The translations under genes were made by a program, and so were the position numbers. Shown in pieces: positions 48,773 through 58,615 of a DNA stretch of 58,615 bases; the first letter of the stretch is position 1, and every line of letters starts with the position of its first letter. The notes beneath the pieces were generated by a model. That model was not told the origin of the DNA. It saw only the letters and a list, made by a program, of their open reading frames with translations, and searched no databases. The stretch comes from Phaeoceros laevis (Eukaryota; Anthocerotophyta; Anthocerotopsida; Notothyladales). The DNA is taken from positions 1-58,615 of the forward strand of contig JBNGIQ010007826.1 of NCBI GenBank assembly GCA_049999765.1, given 5' to 3'.

Positions 48773-49360
48773 TTAATTACACAGGTCCAGACGAAGGTGC
48801 AAGGAGCAGGATGGACATGGTAGAACTAACGAGTAAGCATTGCTTACTCCGACACTGAATCCATCCTTGGACCCATCCTGTTCATCTGGAGTGTGTTCCT
48901 TCTTGGAAGAGTCCTCTCCAATCCCCTTTGTAACTGCATGGGCTTCTTCCTTCAGGTCCTCGATGGAAACTGAGAAACAGTCACCACACCGACAAGGGTG
49001 CACGTACCCCCAGCCTTCGACCTCCTCCATGTCCTCTAACACCACAACATCTGTTATCACCTTGCAAGAAAGGTCTCTATCCCTAGTTGTTCTTTGCCTC
49101 AGCAGGAAGCTGTCGTAGGCTGCTCTTACTTCTCTGTCGGAGAGAACGTCCCATGCTCTCTGGATCCTCACAAACTCCTCATGCTGCAAATCTCCTCCCC
49201 GAGCAACTGTCTTGTCAGGGTGCAGGGCCAGAACGGCTGCCCGATACCTACCTCGGATCTCAGCGTACTCAGCATTCTCATTCACATCCAAAGCCTCATA
49301 GTGACTTGTGGCCGCTTCCTCGAACTGGTAGCATGCAGCAATCCGCTCTCTCGATTCCAT
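48773..49360 (-). CDS. DPH4: Diphthamide biosynthesis protein 4 (J-domain, CSL zinc finger)
   Basis: J-protein that supplies iron/electrons for the first step of diphthamide formation on elongation factor 2. 195 residues, one exon. The J-domain (about residues 18-90) reads YEALDVNENAEYAEIRGRYR, then LALHPDK with the Hsp70-activating HPD, and VLSDREVRAAYDSF. The C-terminal DPH-type finger has Cys pairs in HPCRCGDCFSVS and LPCPSCSLHLRLDL, the C-x-C-G and C-x-x-C-S-L pattern of DPH4/JJJ3. A long acidic insert lies between the two pairs. It reads in the same direction as the TGD5-like gene 106 bp away on its upstream side. Confidence 0.9.
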   Translation of the reverse strand: MESRERIAACYQFEEAATSHYEALDVNENAEYAEIRGRYRAAVLALHPDKTVARGGDLQHEEFVRIQRAWDVLSDREVRAAYDSFLLRQRTTRDRDLSCKVITDVVVLEDMEEVEGWGYVHPCRCGDCFSVSIEDLKEEAHAVTKGIGEDSSKKEHTPDEQDGSKDGFSVGVSNAYSLVLPCPSCSLHLRLDLCN

Positions 49361-49466
49361 CAGTCAGGCACAAATGCAGAATTAACTGCAACAAGAATGA
49401 GAGTCCAATCAATAGCCTCCAAAACTGCCTAAAAGATCGCTCATACGATTCAGTTGACTTGATGTC

Positions 49467-50010
49467 CTAGCTATCAGTCCCCCCAGCTTTCACAATGGCT
49501 TGATCGCTTGCATCGGCGGGCTTGCTTTTGTTGAAATCTATTCCTCGAAATCTAACTCTGGAATCGATGTAGCGTGTTCCGTAGGCAGATCCAAAACCCC
49601 AACCTAGACCAAAACCAACTCCGCAGCCTCCACCTACACCACAAAAAACGTGACCTTCAGCGTGTTCCTGGAAGCAGGAACTTAAGCCGACAGGCATCAC
49701 CGGTAGCGTTCAGCTTACCCACACCAAGCCCCATGGTCTGTAATGAGGAACCTGCAACAAAACGATGAACGTCAGAGCAGTGCAGGGCTCAGACATCTTC
49801 CAGCCGAAAACGCCAACCCCAGCCTGTGCTCACCTCCGAATCCCCAGCCGACTCCAAATCCGCAACCGATGCCAAAACCTGGATAGAAACGACCGGCGAT
49901 AAACAATATCCTAGGGAGAGAATGACCCGAACATCAAGCTACCAGCAGAGGAGGCAACAGGGCAAACTACCGAGGCCAACTCCGCGCCCGCTGAAGAAAG
50001 TGACCACCAT
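49467..50010 (-). CDS. TGD5: TGD5-like glycine-rich chloroplast envelope protein
   Basis: Small Gly-rich membrane protein; Arabidopsis TGD5 links the outer- and inner-envelope parts of the TGD lipid transporter that brings ER-made lipid into the plastid. Four exons (high to low): 50010-49971, 49878-49834, 49751-49719, 49633-49467; 94 aa, compared with about 92 in Arabidopsis. Two glycine-zipper hydrophobic segments, GFGIGCGFGVGWGFG and GGGCGVGFGLGWGFG, are followed by a polar tail with RVRFRGIDF. All junctions fall in Gly codons in the same phase. The family call is from the paired GWGFG segments, small size and exon pattern; another Gly-rich envelope protein is the alternative. Confidence 0.75.
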
Positions 50011-50796
50011 CTTCACACAAACCCTCGACTAGCAGAAGTGTAGACTCACAGAGGCACCAAAGCTCCGCTTCACCAAGGATTAGATTCACCGTAGGTCAAG
50101 GGGAACCTGAAAAAACTTCGTCGGGCGTGAAGTTGCGCAGTCTACGAGACTGATGATTGCCTGACCTTCACTTGGAGAAGTGGTTATTATTATTACTCCA
50201 ATTTTCGAACACTACATCGCATCCCTGAGCCTAGCGGGCCTCGGATCCCCTCGCCCTGTCTGACTGCCTTCCGAAGTCACATCGCTTCTGCAGGACATTC
50301 TTGTGAACTATTGTGCCAGAACTGCGTGGAGAGCTTCCATTAGTAGCAATTCAGGTGCGTAATGGCTTCTTTGCTCCAATTTACTGCGTGTGGGTCCCAA
50401 TCCCGACCACACTCTCCTCTACCTGTGGAGATCCTTCGTCCTTCACTGCTATCCTAAAAGCTTGCAACAGTAGCTTCACGCCCGCCGCATCTGACATCCT
50501 TCTATCAGTCTGGAAGGAAGTCAGGAGCTTGCCTCTGTGCGCCAGTGCCCTGTATTTCTCGCAGGGCTTGCCTCTGCTGGTGCTGCTAAAGAGAGTATGC
50601 CGCATGGCAGTCTGAAAGGTCCCCGGCTCTGAGCGTTTGTTCTGTTCTTGGGTTGGATTGCACGACGTCTGCAAGTCTTTCGGGGACTGGTGGTGTCGTA
50701 GGGTTTTGAGGGCTCTGCTGCGTCTTGTGGCAGAGGGTGGCACGAGCTTGTTGCTCGGCAAAGCAGGAAGGCACAGTGTGGAGGCGACCAGGCAAG
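50011..50796. promoter_or_regulatory. Divergent promoter region of TGD5 and DCP1
   Basis: TGD5 reads leftward and DCP1 rightward from this 786-bp spacer. No coding signal or clear element recognised. Confidence 0.4.
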
Positions 50797-53117
50797 ATGG
50801 CAGTGGTGGGGAAGCCGCTGCTGCCGGTGCTGGATCAGCAAAGCACCCGGGAGCTTAATCTCACAGTGCTGCAGCGAATGGACCGGCACGTCGAGGACAT
50901 TCTTACTACAGCCGCGCATGTCACCTTCTATGAGTTCAATGTTGACCTCAGCCAATGGGTACGTGTTGTGGTCACTTTCAGCAATTCCTTCTGTTTGCAG
51001 CGTCACGCTCTACTGGCAAGTGGGGCTTCTTCCATAGCCACGGTCCTGAAAATATTCGAATTCCAGTCTCTAACAGCAACTTGATACTTGGGGTTTTGCT
51101 GATTGATGAACCGGAGGTACCATAACTTCTTAGTTAAGCAGTAACACATGGAGGGGAGAGCTGTTATTATAGCTTGTTATCTGAGGAGTAATGCGTGGTG
51201 CAGACATGATGAATCAAGACTGTGTCGTGCATAATTCTTCATATGCGCTTTCATCATTCTGGCCCGTTATGTATGCTGTCATGCTGCTGCGCTTACAGAA
51301 TAATTTCGTTGCATCCGGATAGGGGTGCCTCACCTCTACCTGGGAGATAGCACTCAAAAAAATTGTGCATCTTGTTGTCAGAAGTAGCTCTACTACATCA
51401 TCTTGTCAGTACAGAGTAGGCCGATGTGTGGGGGCAAAGCTTGTTTGTTCATGTTTTGGAACAGACCAACTTGTCCGACTCTAAGATTCCTACTTTGTGT
51501 TTCATGCACCTGCAGAGCCGCAAGGATGTCGAGGGGTCCCTTTTTGTTGTGAAACGGTAAGAAATTTGTGTCTTAACCTGTGGAACATGAAACTAATGCA
51601 GCCAATATGCAAGTCACTGATGATTGTATGGCTTTGACTAAAAGCTTGCAGCATGTTTTCGTGGCAGGCGTACTCAGCCTCGGTTTCAATTCGTTGTTAT
51701 GAACAGAAGAAGCACGGGTGAAGTTTCTCTAAATTTCTCAACCTGTTTGGGGCTCACATGTTCCTGCTGCTAGTTGAACAGAGAATTTTTTTGTTATTGA
51801 AGCTGCTATAGGTGCATTTTGCATGTTGCAGCCGTGGCTCTGCATGCAGCAGGCTGACCCCCTTTACACCCTGAAATGTGCTCTGCCTATTGCTCCGCAA
51901 CAGAAAACCTGGTGGAGAGTTTGCTTGGAGATTTTGAGTATGAAGTTCAGGTCCCTTACCTTCTTTACCGCAATGCTGCTCAAGAAGTGAATGGTATATG
52001 GTTTTACAACCCAAGGGAATGTGAAGACGTGGCCAAACTGTTTCAAAGGTAATTCGTAAAGTGTAGCTCACTATGTCATTTCTTGTTTTTCGTGTGGATT
52101 CCAGGGTTTGCTAATTAGATAGCTTTGTGTGAGCTGCAGAATTCTGAATGCATTTTCCAAAATTCCACCAAAGCCAAAGCTGTTTGCGCCAAGGTGTGCT
52201 TAATTCCTTCTGTCATAAGTACTTCAGTCAATATATTCAGCAGCCGTCCTCTCGGTCCCCTTTGTGTCTTGTTTGAGGCGCTTGGTTTTTTGCAGCTCTG
52301 AGTTCCTGGAGCTGGAGGCTGTCCCTACTGCAGCAACCGTTGAGGGTCCCTTGGAGCCAGGGGCCTCTGCTGCATCAACTGCTCCTGAAGACGTGACGGA
52401 CGAACCGCTGGAGCGTTTCTTCAGTGTATGTACTCACAATTAGACTTCAATTTTCACAGAAATCGGAGTCTTCAATAATGCGTCTCCTTATGTTGGTGCT
52501 GTTCCTTCTAATTGCTGGTTCATGATCATGCAGAGTGCTCTGCATGTACATCCCCCTGATCTTCCAGGGCCTGGAACGCCCCACCAATCAGCTGCCGCAC
52601 ATCCTTCCACAGTCTCAGTATCTTCTCCTCCACCACTTATTCCCCTGCTTTTGCCTGGCCCTCCACTGGCTACGAAGCCACCACCTCTTCTTGTACCCCC
52701 TCTGTCTCTTGACACACCTGATGGTGTGAATGCACCACGGACCTTGATCAAGCCCTCGTTCTTTGTACCTCCTCCACTGACTTCAGCATCTAATCCCCCA
52801 CTTTCTGCTCCTCCTCCTCCCTTACAGCCATCCCATGGGGCCCCATTTCTTCAACCTTTCCCTCCTCCAGCCCCTCCCCCTTCCCTTGCTCCTGCTGCTT
52901 CGCTCTTGACGAACTCGCCCATCACAAGGGTAGGAGTACGCGATGCACTATTCCGCTTATTGCAGGTAGGGTCGGTATGATCACTGGATACTACTGTGAA
53001 CTTTACATTCTAGGGCAATTTTCTAGATTATGCACTAACCGGCTGTTGATGTGTCTGCCTCAGAACGAGCATTTTATTGACATGGTATACAGAGAGATTG
53101 TCAATGCGCACTCCTGA
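50797..53117 (+). CDS. DCP1: mRNA-decapping enzyme subunit DCP1
   Basis: Activator of the DCP2 decapping enzyme in cytoplasmic P-bodies; starts 5'-3' mRNA decay. Eight exons: 50797-50958, 51516-51556, 51668-51717, 51904-52048, 52140-52193, 52296-52425, 52534-52965, 53064-53117; 355 aa. The EVH1-type domain (about 1-150) shows LNLTVLQRMDRHVEDILTTA, HVTFYEFN, W(SRKDVEGSLFVVKRR), QFVVMNRRS, YLLYRNAAQEVNGIWFYNPR and CEDVAKLFQRI. Then comes a Pro-rich linker of about 120 residues, almost all in exon 7, and the C-terminal trimerisation helix VRDALFRLLQNEHFIDMVYR spread over the exon 7/8 junction. Intron 1, at 557 bp, is the longest in this gene. Reading frame closes at every junction. Confidence 0.95.
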
Positions 53118-53411
53118 GCAAAGTCAGGGACAAGTTCCTCTGCTTAAGTAGGTGTCGGTAGCGATATTACTTCACGCCAATTGCTGGCACTAGGTTCAGT
53201 CCAAGCGTTTAGATCCCCCACAATTAGGTTTGGTGATTGGGAGTGGCTATGGACAGTGTACAACAAGTCAGATCAGTTTTGCCCATACTGAGTATTGTGT
53301 GACTGTCGAATCGTGCAGAGATATGCGGAGGCTGGGCCTCAAAACAATGCACAGAATTTTTGCAAGCTGCATGCTTTGCACTTGTACAGAAAGATCCTAT
53401 GGACACTAAGG

Positions 53412-53508
53412 CAGCCAAATTATGTAACGTTGAAGCTTCTCGAAGTTGATCAGTTGATTCTAGCCAAATTATGTAACGTTCAAACTTCTCGATGTTGATC
53501 AGTTATCG
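53412..53508. repeat. Tandem duplication of about 50 bp
   Basis: GCCAAATTATGTAACGTTGA and GCCAAATTATGTAACGTTCA begin two adjacent copies, both ending CGA.GTTGATCAGTT, in the DCP1-ARP7 spacer. Confidence 0.85.
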
Positions 53509-53622
53509 TAACCAACGGTGGAAGTGTGTGTACTTACTGCCAGACCTTTCGACCCCTAAATCCGTAAGTTACGCCTAATTTAATTTAAAGTATGAGCTAT
53601 TGGCATATCTAAGACCCAACGT

Positions 53623-53670
53623 CTGCCAAGCCCCATACGCATGGGCCCATATGCGCATAGGGCTTGGCAG
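53623..53670. repeat. 48-bp imperfect palindrome
   Basis: CTGCCAAGCCCCATACGCAT (left) and ATGCGCATAGGGCTTGGCAG (right) are complementary apart from a couple of positions, around GGGCCCAT. It would form a stable hairpin on either strand. It is not in a coding region. Confidence 0.85.
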
Positions 53671-53883
53671 CCTTTGCCCGTGATGGCGAGGGGAGAGGAA
53701 AATGTGGGCCCCACTGAACGGCCTCATAGAAATGACTTTGTTATGCTTTTCAGATGAGTCTAAGTAAATAAGAAACGCCATTTTTGGGATAAGAACGTTC
53801 GGAAACACGTTTCTATAGTGTTCATTCTAGAATCTGTGCATTTTCTTTCAAATATTCCCGTTTCCTACTGCTAGCTATGCTTC

Positions 53884-54110
53884 AAAAGCATTTCTTGTGT
53901 ATTACAGTTGTGCTCCCTGGTCGTACTCGGCTTTTGATATGTGCTGACTTTCGGGCACCATGGGCGATGGGTGAATGATTTATCCCCGCTGAGGAGGAGT
54001 AGAACAGGACGCTGTCATGCATTCCGAAAACTGCTAAAAGCATTTCTTGTGGATTATAGTTGGTCCTCCCTCATCGTACTCGGCTTTTGATATGTGCTGA
54101 TTTTGGGGAA
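53884..54110. repeat. 152-bp-offset duplication of ARP7's 3' end
   Basis: About 70 bp beginning AAAAGCATTTCTTGTG at 53884 recurs at 54036. The second copy is the real end of the ARP7 coding region (minus strand, [14 protein letters not shown]). The first is a diverged copy beyond the stop that no longer keeps the frame. Confidence 0.85.
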
Positions 54111-55719
54111 AAACAACCTTGGCCAAAATGGCACCACCCATCCAAGCCGAATATTTCAACGTGTTATCCGGCATGTACTCCGGGGGCTGCAACAGCACAG
54201 AGGTACAGGCGTGAGAATAGGCACTTCGATAAGCAACGCATTCTACAATTAACACGTGGACCTAGCGCTACCTTCACTAGGGTTGGACGGACAGATGGAG
54301 GAGCAGCCATGATTGCCTCCCGTTGAAATCTGAGATCCAGACCTACAATCACCAACATGACGAACTTTAGGAAGGTTTGATGACCATATACCAGCATTTA
54401 CCATCAACAACAGATAGGATGCGTATCATGCCTGTTAGCGCTGACGTGCCACCACAGAGGACGATGTTCTCGATCATTTGCTTCTGATTTTCGAAAGGTG
54501 AACAAAGTGTAACACTTCTAAGCAACTGCTCGGCGATCCCATAATCCTCAACACCGATAAGTTGAGGCTGGAACAAAGCTTCACCTGTGATGTATCTCTC
54601 TCTACCGATCTGTATAACCTGCACGCAGAAAAAGAATAATCAGTGCCCAAGCAGCCAGGTGTCAAAGCCAATCACAGTATTTCCTTTCGAAAAGAAAAAC
54701 TCTAGGCTGTTATACCTGGCCATCAGGAAGGATGTACTCCACTGCCTCACACTCTTTCTTGGTCAACTCAAACGTGGACTGATCATCTGCAACCGTCGCA
54801 TGCAGCTCCTTCAATTTTTCTACTGTCTGGTAGTCCAGGACAACCTTTGGCTCTGTCTTGCTGAGCTCTTTGCTCAGCAGGGTGGTTAAGTCCTGTCCAC
54901 CCAGCTCAAACCTCTTCACTGCATTGTGCTGTACTGCACCTTCCCACACAGGGGCAATGTCTGTGACACACACAGGGTAGGGCCTTGCAGACCGTTCAGA
55001 TTCTAGTCAGTTCACTGACATCATGACAGGCAAACGTTGAATGGCAAGAATTTTGAAGCCACAAAAGCAGCAGAGAGGTTCAGTTTTCAGACAGACTGTC
55101 ACCTATCTTCCCGTGTCCAATGTCAACTGTACAACCCGTTATCCGACCCACTGCATATAGGGACAGAACAGCTTGCTCTACAGCATACAGGCCGCTCACG
55201 TTGAAAGTCTCAAACATTGTTTGTACCATCCTCTCCCTCGATATCTGTCTTCCGAGGCACGATGGGTTCAGAGGGAGCAATGCAGCAGAGTAATTAGCAA
55301 AAACAAAGACAGCGTTGAAAATGTCACCTTCGGAATTAGCAATGGCTCTGCGACGAGCACCTGCCCTTCGTTTCCTATCTCCCATCCCACCCCTGTATAC
55401 AGTGCGTAACGCCATAGGTCCTCCATTGCATCCCAATCTTTGATCATTCCTCTCTCGACGGGATGAACCTCCTCCAACGACCCATTCAATTCGTTGTAAT
55501 ATCCCCCTCCATACTCGTCTTCGCTGACGGGAGTCATAGTGGTCGGAAGCACCTGAATTCAAAGCACAGTACTCCAGTCAAGTCCCCGACTAGTGCATGC
55601 GACAAATTATGTCTGATTACAGCAAGATAAGCCATACAGACCACAGAGGGCGGCTGATCAGGTTGCGCAAACCCCGCCTTCAGATACCGGGAACCTCCAT
55701 CCAGCACCACGGCTTCCAT
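54034..55719 (-). CDS. ARP7: Actin-related protein 7
   Basis: Plant-specific nuclear actin relative, a core subunit of SWI/SNF chromatin-remodelling complexes. Seven exons (high to low): 55719-55642, 55552-55328, 55244-55103, 54960-54716, 54618-54432, 54342-54272, 54186-54034; 366 aa, compared with 363 in Arabidopsis. It starts [20 protein letters not shown]. Family signatures are [90 protein letters not shown] and [20 protein letters not shown], ending HKKCF. Exon 5 has two possible donors: a GC donor at 54432 that reproduces the family sequence exactly, and a GT donor at 54402 that inserts ten residues in frame. Divergent from eIF4A-III. Confidence 0.94.
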
Positions 55720-55965
55720 ATCGAACTTATCCGAGCGGGAGCAGCTGCACCACCTTCTTGAGAACCGAGACTAACTTGAAAAACCCCTGCCTCTCGGTAC
55801 ACCAAACCCCTCGACGACCGGCCTTTTTGACTATGTACGGGCGCCTTCAAACTTTTTGCAATTAGGTCTCTTGGTTATAACAACCACTTCCCAGTTCAGG
55901 AGCGTACCGCTTACCCGGATTCAGACAGGGCTCCAGCTAACTTGCAAGACTCGCTCGCGGTGGGG
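55720..55965. promoter_or_regulatory. Bidirectional promoter of ARP7 and eIF4A-III
   Basis: Only 246 bp separate the two divergent start codons, so both core promoters and 5' UTRs must share this space. No TATA box is evident. Confidence 0.6.
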
Positions 55966-58040
55966 ATGGCGGCTGCAGGGGGCAGGAACCGTAACGCGAA
56001 CAGGAACGGAGAGGAGGATGAGGATGAGATGCTGGTTTTTCAGACCAGCGCTGATGTGGATGTCGTAACCAGCTTCGATCAGATGGGGATTAACGAGGAG
56101 CTGTTGCGTGGGATTTATGCCTACGGCTTTGAAAAGCCGTCCGCCATCCAGCAGCGCGCGGTAATTCCTATCATCCAAGGGCGGGATGTCATTGCGCAGG
56201 CACAGTCTGGAACGGGCAAGACTTCCATGATTGCCCTTGCCGTCTGTCAGATGATAGACACAGCCACCCGAGAGTACGTTGGGACTTTACCTTCGTCGCC
56301 CTGACTATGTCGGTTCCCAGTTGTCGAAAGCAGGTGGCTTTGCAGGATCCGAGTGTGTGACTATATTGCGCCGTATTTTGCAGGGTCCAGGCCCTCATAT
56401 TGTCTCCGACCAGGGAGCTTGCTGCTCAGACGGAGAAGGTTATCTTAGCCATCGGGGAGTATATTAATGTCCAAGCCCATTCTTGCATCGGTGGTAAAAG
56501 TATTGGGGAGGATATCCGGAAGCTGGAATATGGCGTCCATGTGGTTTCCGGAACGCCTGGAAGAGTGTTTGACATGATCAAGAGAAGAACCCTGCGGACA
56601 AGGGCTATTAAGCTGCTTATTCTGGTAAGATTTCCAGAAACATGTTACCTAACTCAGAGTTGTGCGCCTTTGTATTCTGCGCTTGTGCTGATGTGTCAAT
56701 ACTTTTGCAGGATGAGTCTGATGAGATGTTGAGCAGGGGTTTCAAGGAGCAAATTTACGATGTCTACAGATTCTTATCACCAGAGCTTCAGGTAAGCTTG
56801 TCTGCAACTCACCGACTCCATCCTGTGCTTAAGTCGGGTTGAGCAATTAAGGTAGCCAACAAACTACAAAGCTAGCTTTTGGCAACGGAAGCTCCATCCT
56901 GTTGTTGATTCCAAGTGTGTGTAGGTTTCTCATGGTGGCACTCTTGTTGCAGGTGGTCCTTGTGTCGGCTACTCTACCTAATGAGATTCTGGAAATGACT
57001 GATCGGTTCATGACTGATCCTATCCGCATCCTTGTGAAGCGTGATGAGCTGACGCTTGAGGTTAGGCTCCTACTATGTTTGTGGAGATGAGTTGCTTGCG
57101 TATGCTGTAGAACGTTGTGCTAGCCTTGCCGCTTTAGGGCAAGTGCTTGGTTGTTCGAGCTGGACTTCTGAATCTGTGGTACATGTTTGAGTCCAGTAGA
57201 CTGAATAGATCAGTGTATGACTTGCAGGGTATCAAGCAGTTTTTTGTAGCCGTTGAGCGTGAGGAGTGGAAGTTCGACACACTTTGTGACCTTTATGACA
57301 CTTTGACAATCACCCAGGCTGTAATTTTTTGCAACACAAAGAGGAAGGTAAATCGCAATCAGATTATCTCGTTGGGAATTTTTGACTTGGCATAATTGAC
57401 TGCAGGGGTTGCTGGTTGAGGTGTCATCTAACTCGCAAGCTGCCTGCTGTAGGTTGATTGGCTGACTGAGAAGATGCGCAGCAACAACTTCACAGTATCC
57501 TCTATGCATGGAGACATGCCACAAAAGGAGCGTGATGCTATCATGGCAGAGTTTCGCTCAGGCACCACACGGGTTTTGATAACCACCGATGTGTGGGCTA
57601 GGGGTCTTGATGTGCAACAAGTAAGTGCTTGAGTTTGTGTTTTCTTAATCACTGGTCAGGTGTTCAGTGAGATTGTGGACTTTGGAGGTGCCAGAAACTT
57701 AAACTGTCGTTGGATGTTAAAACTAGGTTTCATTGGTTATCAACTACGATCTACCAAACAATCGGGAGTTGTATATTCATCGGATCGGACGATCTGGTCG
57801 TTTTGGGCGCAAGGTATGTGCTTGTTATCTTTAGTATTTCCGGTGTTGGTGGCTTTTAAATCGTTGACACATAGGAACGGGTCCTCTTTCTAGATATGCT
57901 GACCTTGTCTTTGTTCTGGTTTTTAGGGTGTGGCCATCAACTTCGTTCGAAGCGATGACATCAGAATTCTTCGGGATATTGAGCAATATTACAGTACTCA
58001 AATAGATGAGATGCCTATGAATGTTGCCGACCTCATCTAG
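55966..58040 (+). CDS. EIF4A3: eIF4A-III, exon-junction-complex DEAD-box helicase
   Basis: ATP-dependent RNA clamp of the exon junction complex, deposited upstream of spliced junctions in the nucleus. Eight exons: 55966-56273, 56384-56624, 56711-56791, 56953-57060, 57228-57347, 57453-57620, 57727-57813, 57927-58040; 408 aa, the standard length. Motifs in order: Q-motif [21 protein letters not shown], Ia [46 protein letters not shown] and [13 protein letters not shown], ending [24 protein letters not shown] in place of DEAD is normal for plant eIF4A-III. The N-tail is Asn/Glu-rich. An in-frame ATG eight codons upstream (55942) is possible. It should act together with the decapping and chromatin genes next door only in a broad sense; no pathway cluster is implied. 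Confidence 0.97.
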
Positions 58041-58615
58041 TTGGATGGACGTGTGACTGATAGAGCGGCACGGCATCCAACAGTTGCGTCTCAAGAGCTA
58101 ACTAAAACCCAGGTCTAAACCTGGCATGCTGGGTGTAGAATTGTACTGTACTTCAGTCCCAGCCCAATGTAACTTGTAAACTGCAGACAACTTAGTGGAA
58201 CTCACTAACGAAGCACGTTGGGCAGATGTTGCTCGAGTTCTTTGTTATTGCTTTCTGTACCGTTGTCGAATGTGTAATCTTTCACTGACACAGAACTCCC
58301 CCGCCAGGTATTCACCGTTGAATCACTGCATAGATGCTCTACTGCTCCCCATCTTCCTATACGTTCAGCAACCTGACTAGGGGGAATGTTGCGTGACTTG
58401 CATCACTTGCTTCAAGTGATCTCTCTGTTCAGGGACATACTCACGAGTCACAACGATAGATCTGGGTTCAAGTTGCAATTATAGCAAAACGTCCAAGTAT
58501 AAATAGGGCACTCCTGAGATGTACACAGTTAAAAAAATTGGAAGTGACTAACAAAATTGATCAATTGTCTGTCAGGCTAGTGATTGAGCAGAATTTTCTG
58601 CCTATCTCCGAAGCG
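58041..58615. other. 3' flank of eIF4A-III, no gene seen
   Basis: Presumed 3' UTR and spacer. No coding signal recognised to the window end. Confidence 0.5.

Overview
The window is nuclear DNA of a green plant in the streptophyte lineage. Plant-only genes support this: the plastid pyruvate kinase alpha subunit, chloroplast envelope proteins OEP21 and TGD5, a B-type CDK, two L-type lectin receptor kinases, ARP7 and a class II plant O-methyltransferase. Genes have short GT-AG introns of about 70-550 bp. Intronless receptor kinases, a CDKB with a PSTALRE helix, and LINE-type debris suit a bryophyte- or lycophyte-grade plant or a streptophyte alga better than a flowering plant, but I cannot place it further. 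Two runs of exactly 100 N (887-986, 30920-31019) are assembly gaps.

Layout. 1-4.6 kb: short tandem repeats, a 5S rRNA gene on the minus strand next to a gap, then a broken glycosyltransferase gene. 4.7-10.5 kb: two tandem intronless lectin receptor kinases; the first carries a 242-bp duplication of its 3' end. 12.9-19.8 kb: plastid pyruvate kinase in eight exons, followed by a tandem duplication in which the kinase tail and an unknown minus-strand gene were copied, each copy differently damaged, with a LINE reverse-transcriptase fragment between them. 19.9-21.1 kb: an AT-rich, repeat-bearing island. 21.5-26.2 kb: two paralogous histone H2A.Z genes. 27-32 kb: an S28 serine peptidase (12 exons, minus), a bL36 organellar ribosomal protein (minus) and OEP21 (plus), the last two divergent.

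32.4-34.4 kb: a LINE-like insertion with a 13-bp target-site duplication. It carries a damaged zinc-knuckle ORF1, no reverse transcriptase, and a 34-bp inverted repeat. 34.5-41.3 kb: an O-methyltransferase, the PP2A leucine carboxyl methyltransferase LCMT1 (13 exons, minus) and a YIP1-family Golgi membrane protein. 41.7-46 kb: an unrecognised minus-strand gene divergent from CDKB, with a cluster of AACGG mitotic (MSA-type) motifs between them. 48.8-58 kb: DPH4, TGD5, DCP1, ARP7 and eIF4A-III, mostly divergent pairs of housekeeping genes.

The genes do not form an operon-like pathway. Shared themes are divergent gene pairs with short spacers, RNA metabolism (DCP1, eIF4A-III, ARP7 chromatin) and plastid envelope transport (OEP21, TGD5). 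I see no CRISPR array, no virus and no prokaryotic island. The parts most worth a second look are the CDKB/unknown-gene promoter, the ORF1-only LINE insertion, the pyruvate kinase duplication and the alternative ARP7 donor. Exon limits were set by hand from reading frame, splice signals and family match; all stated exon phases close.
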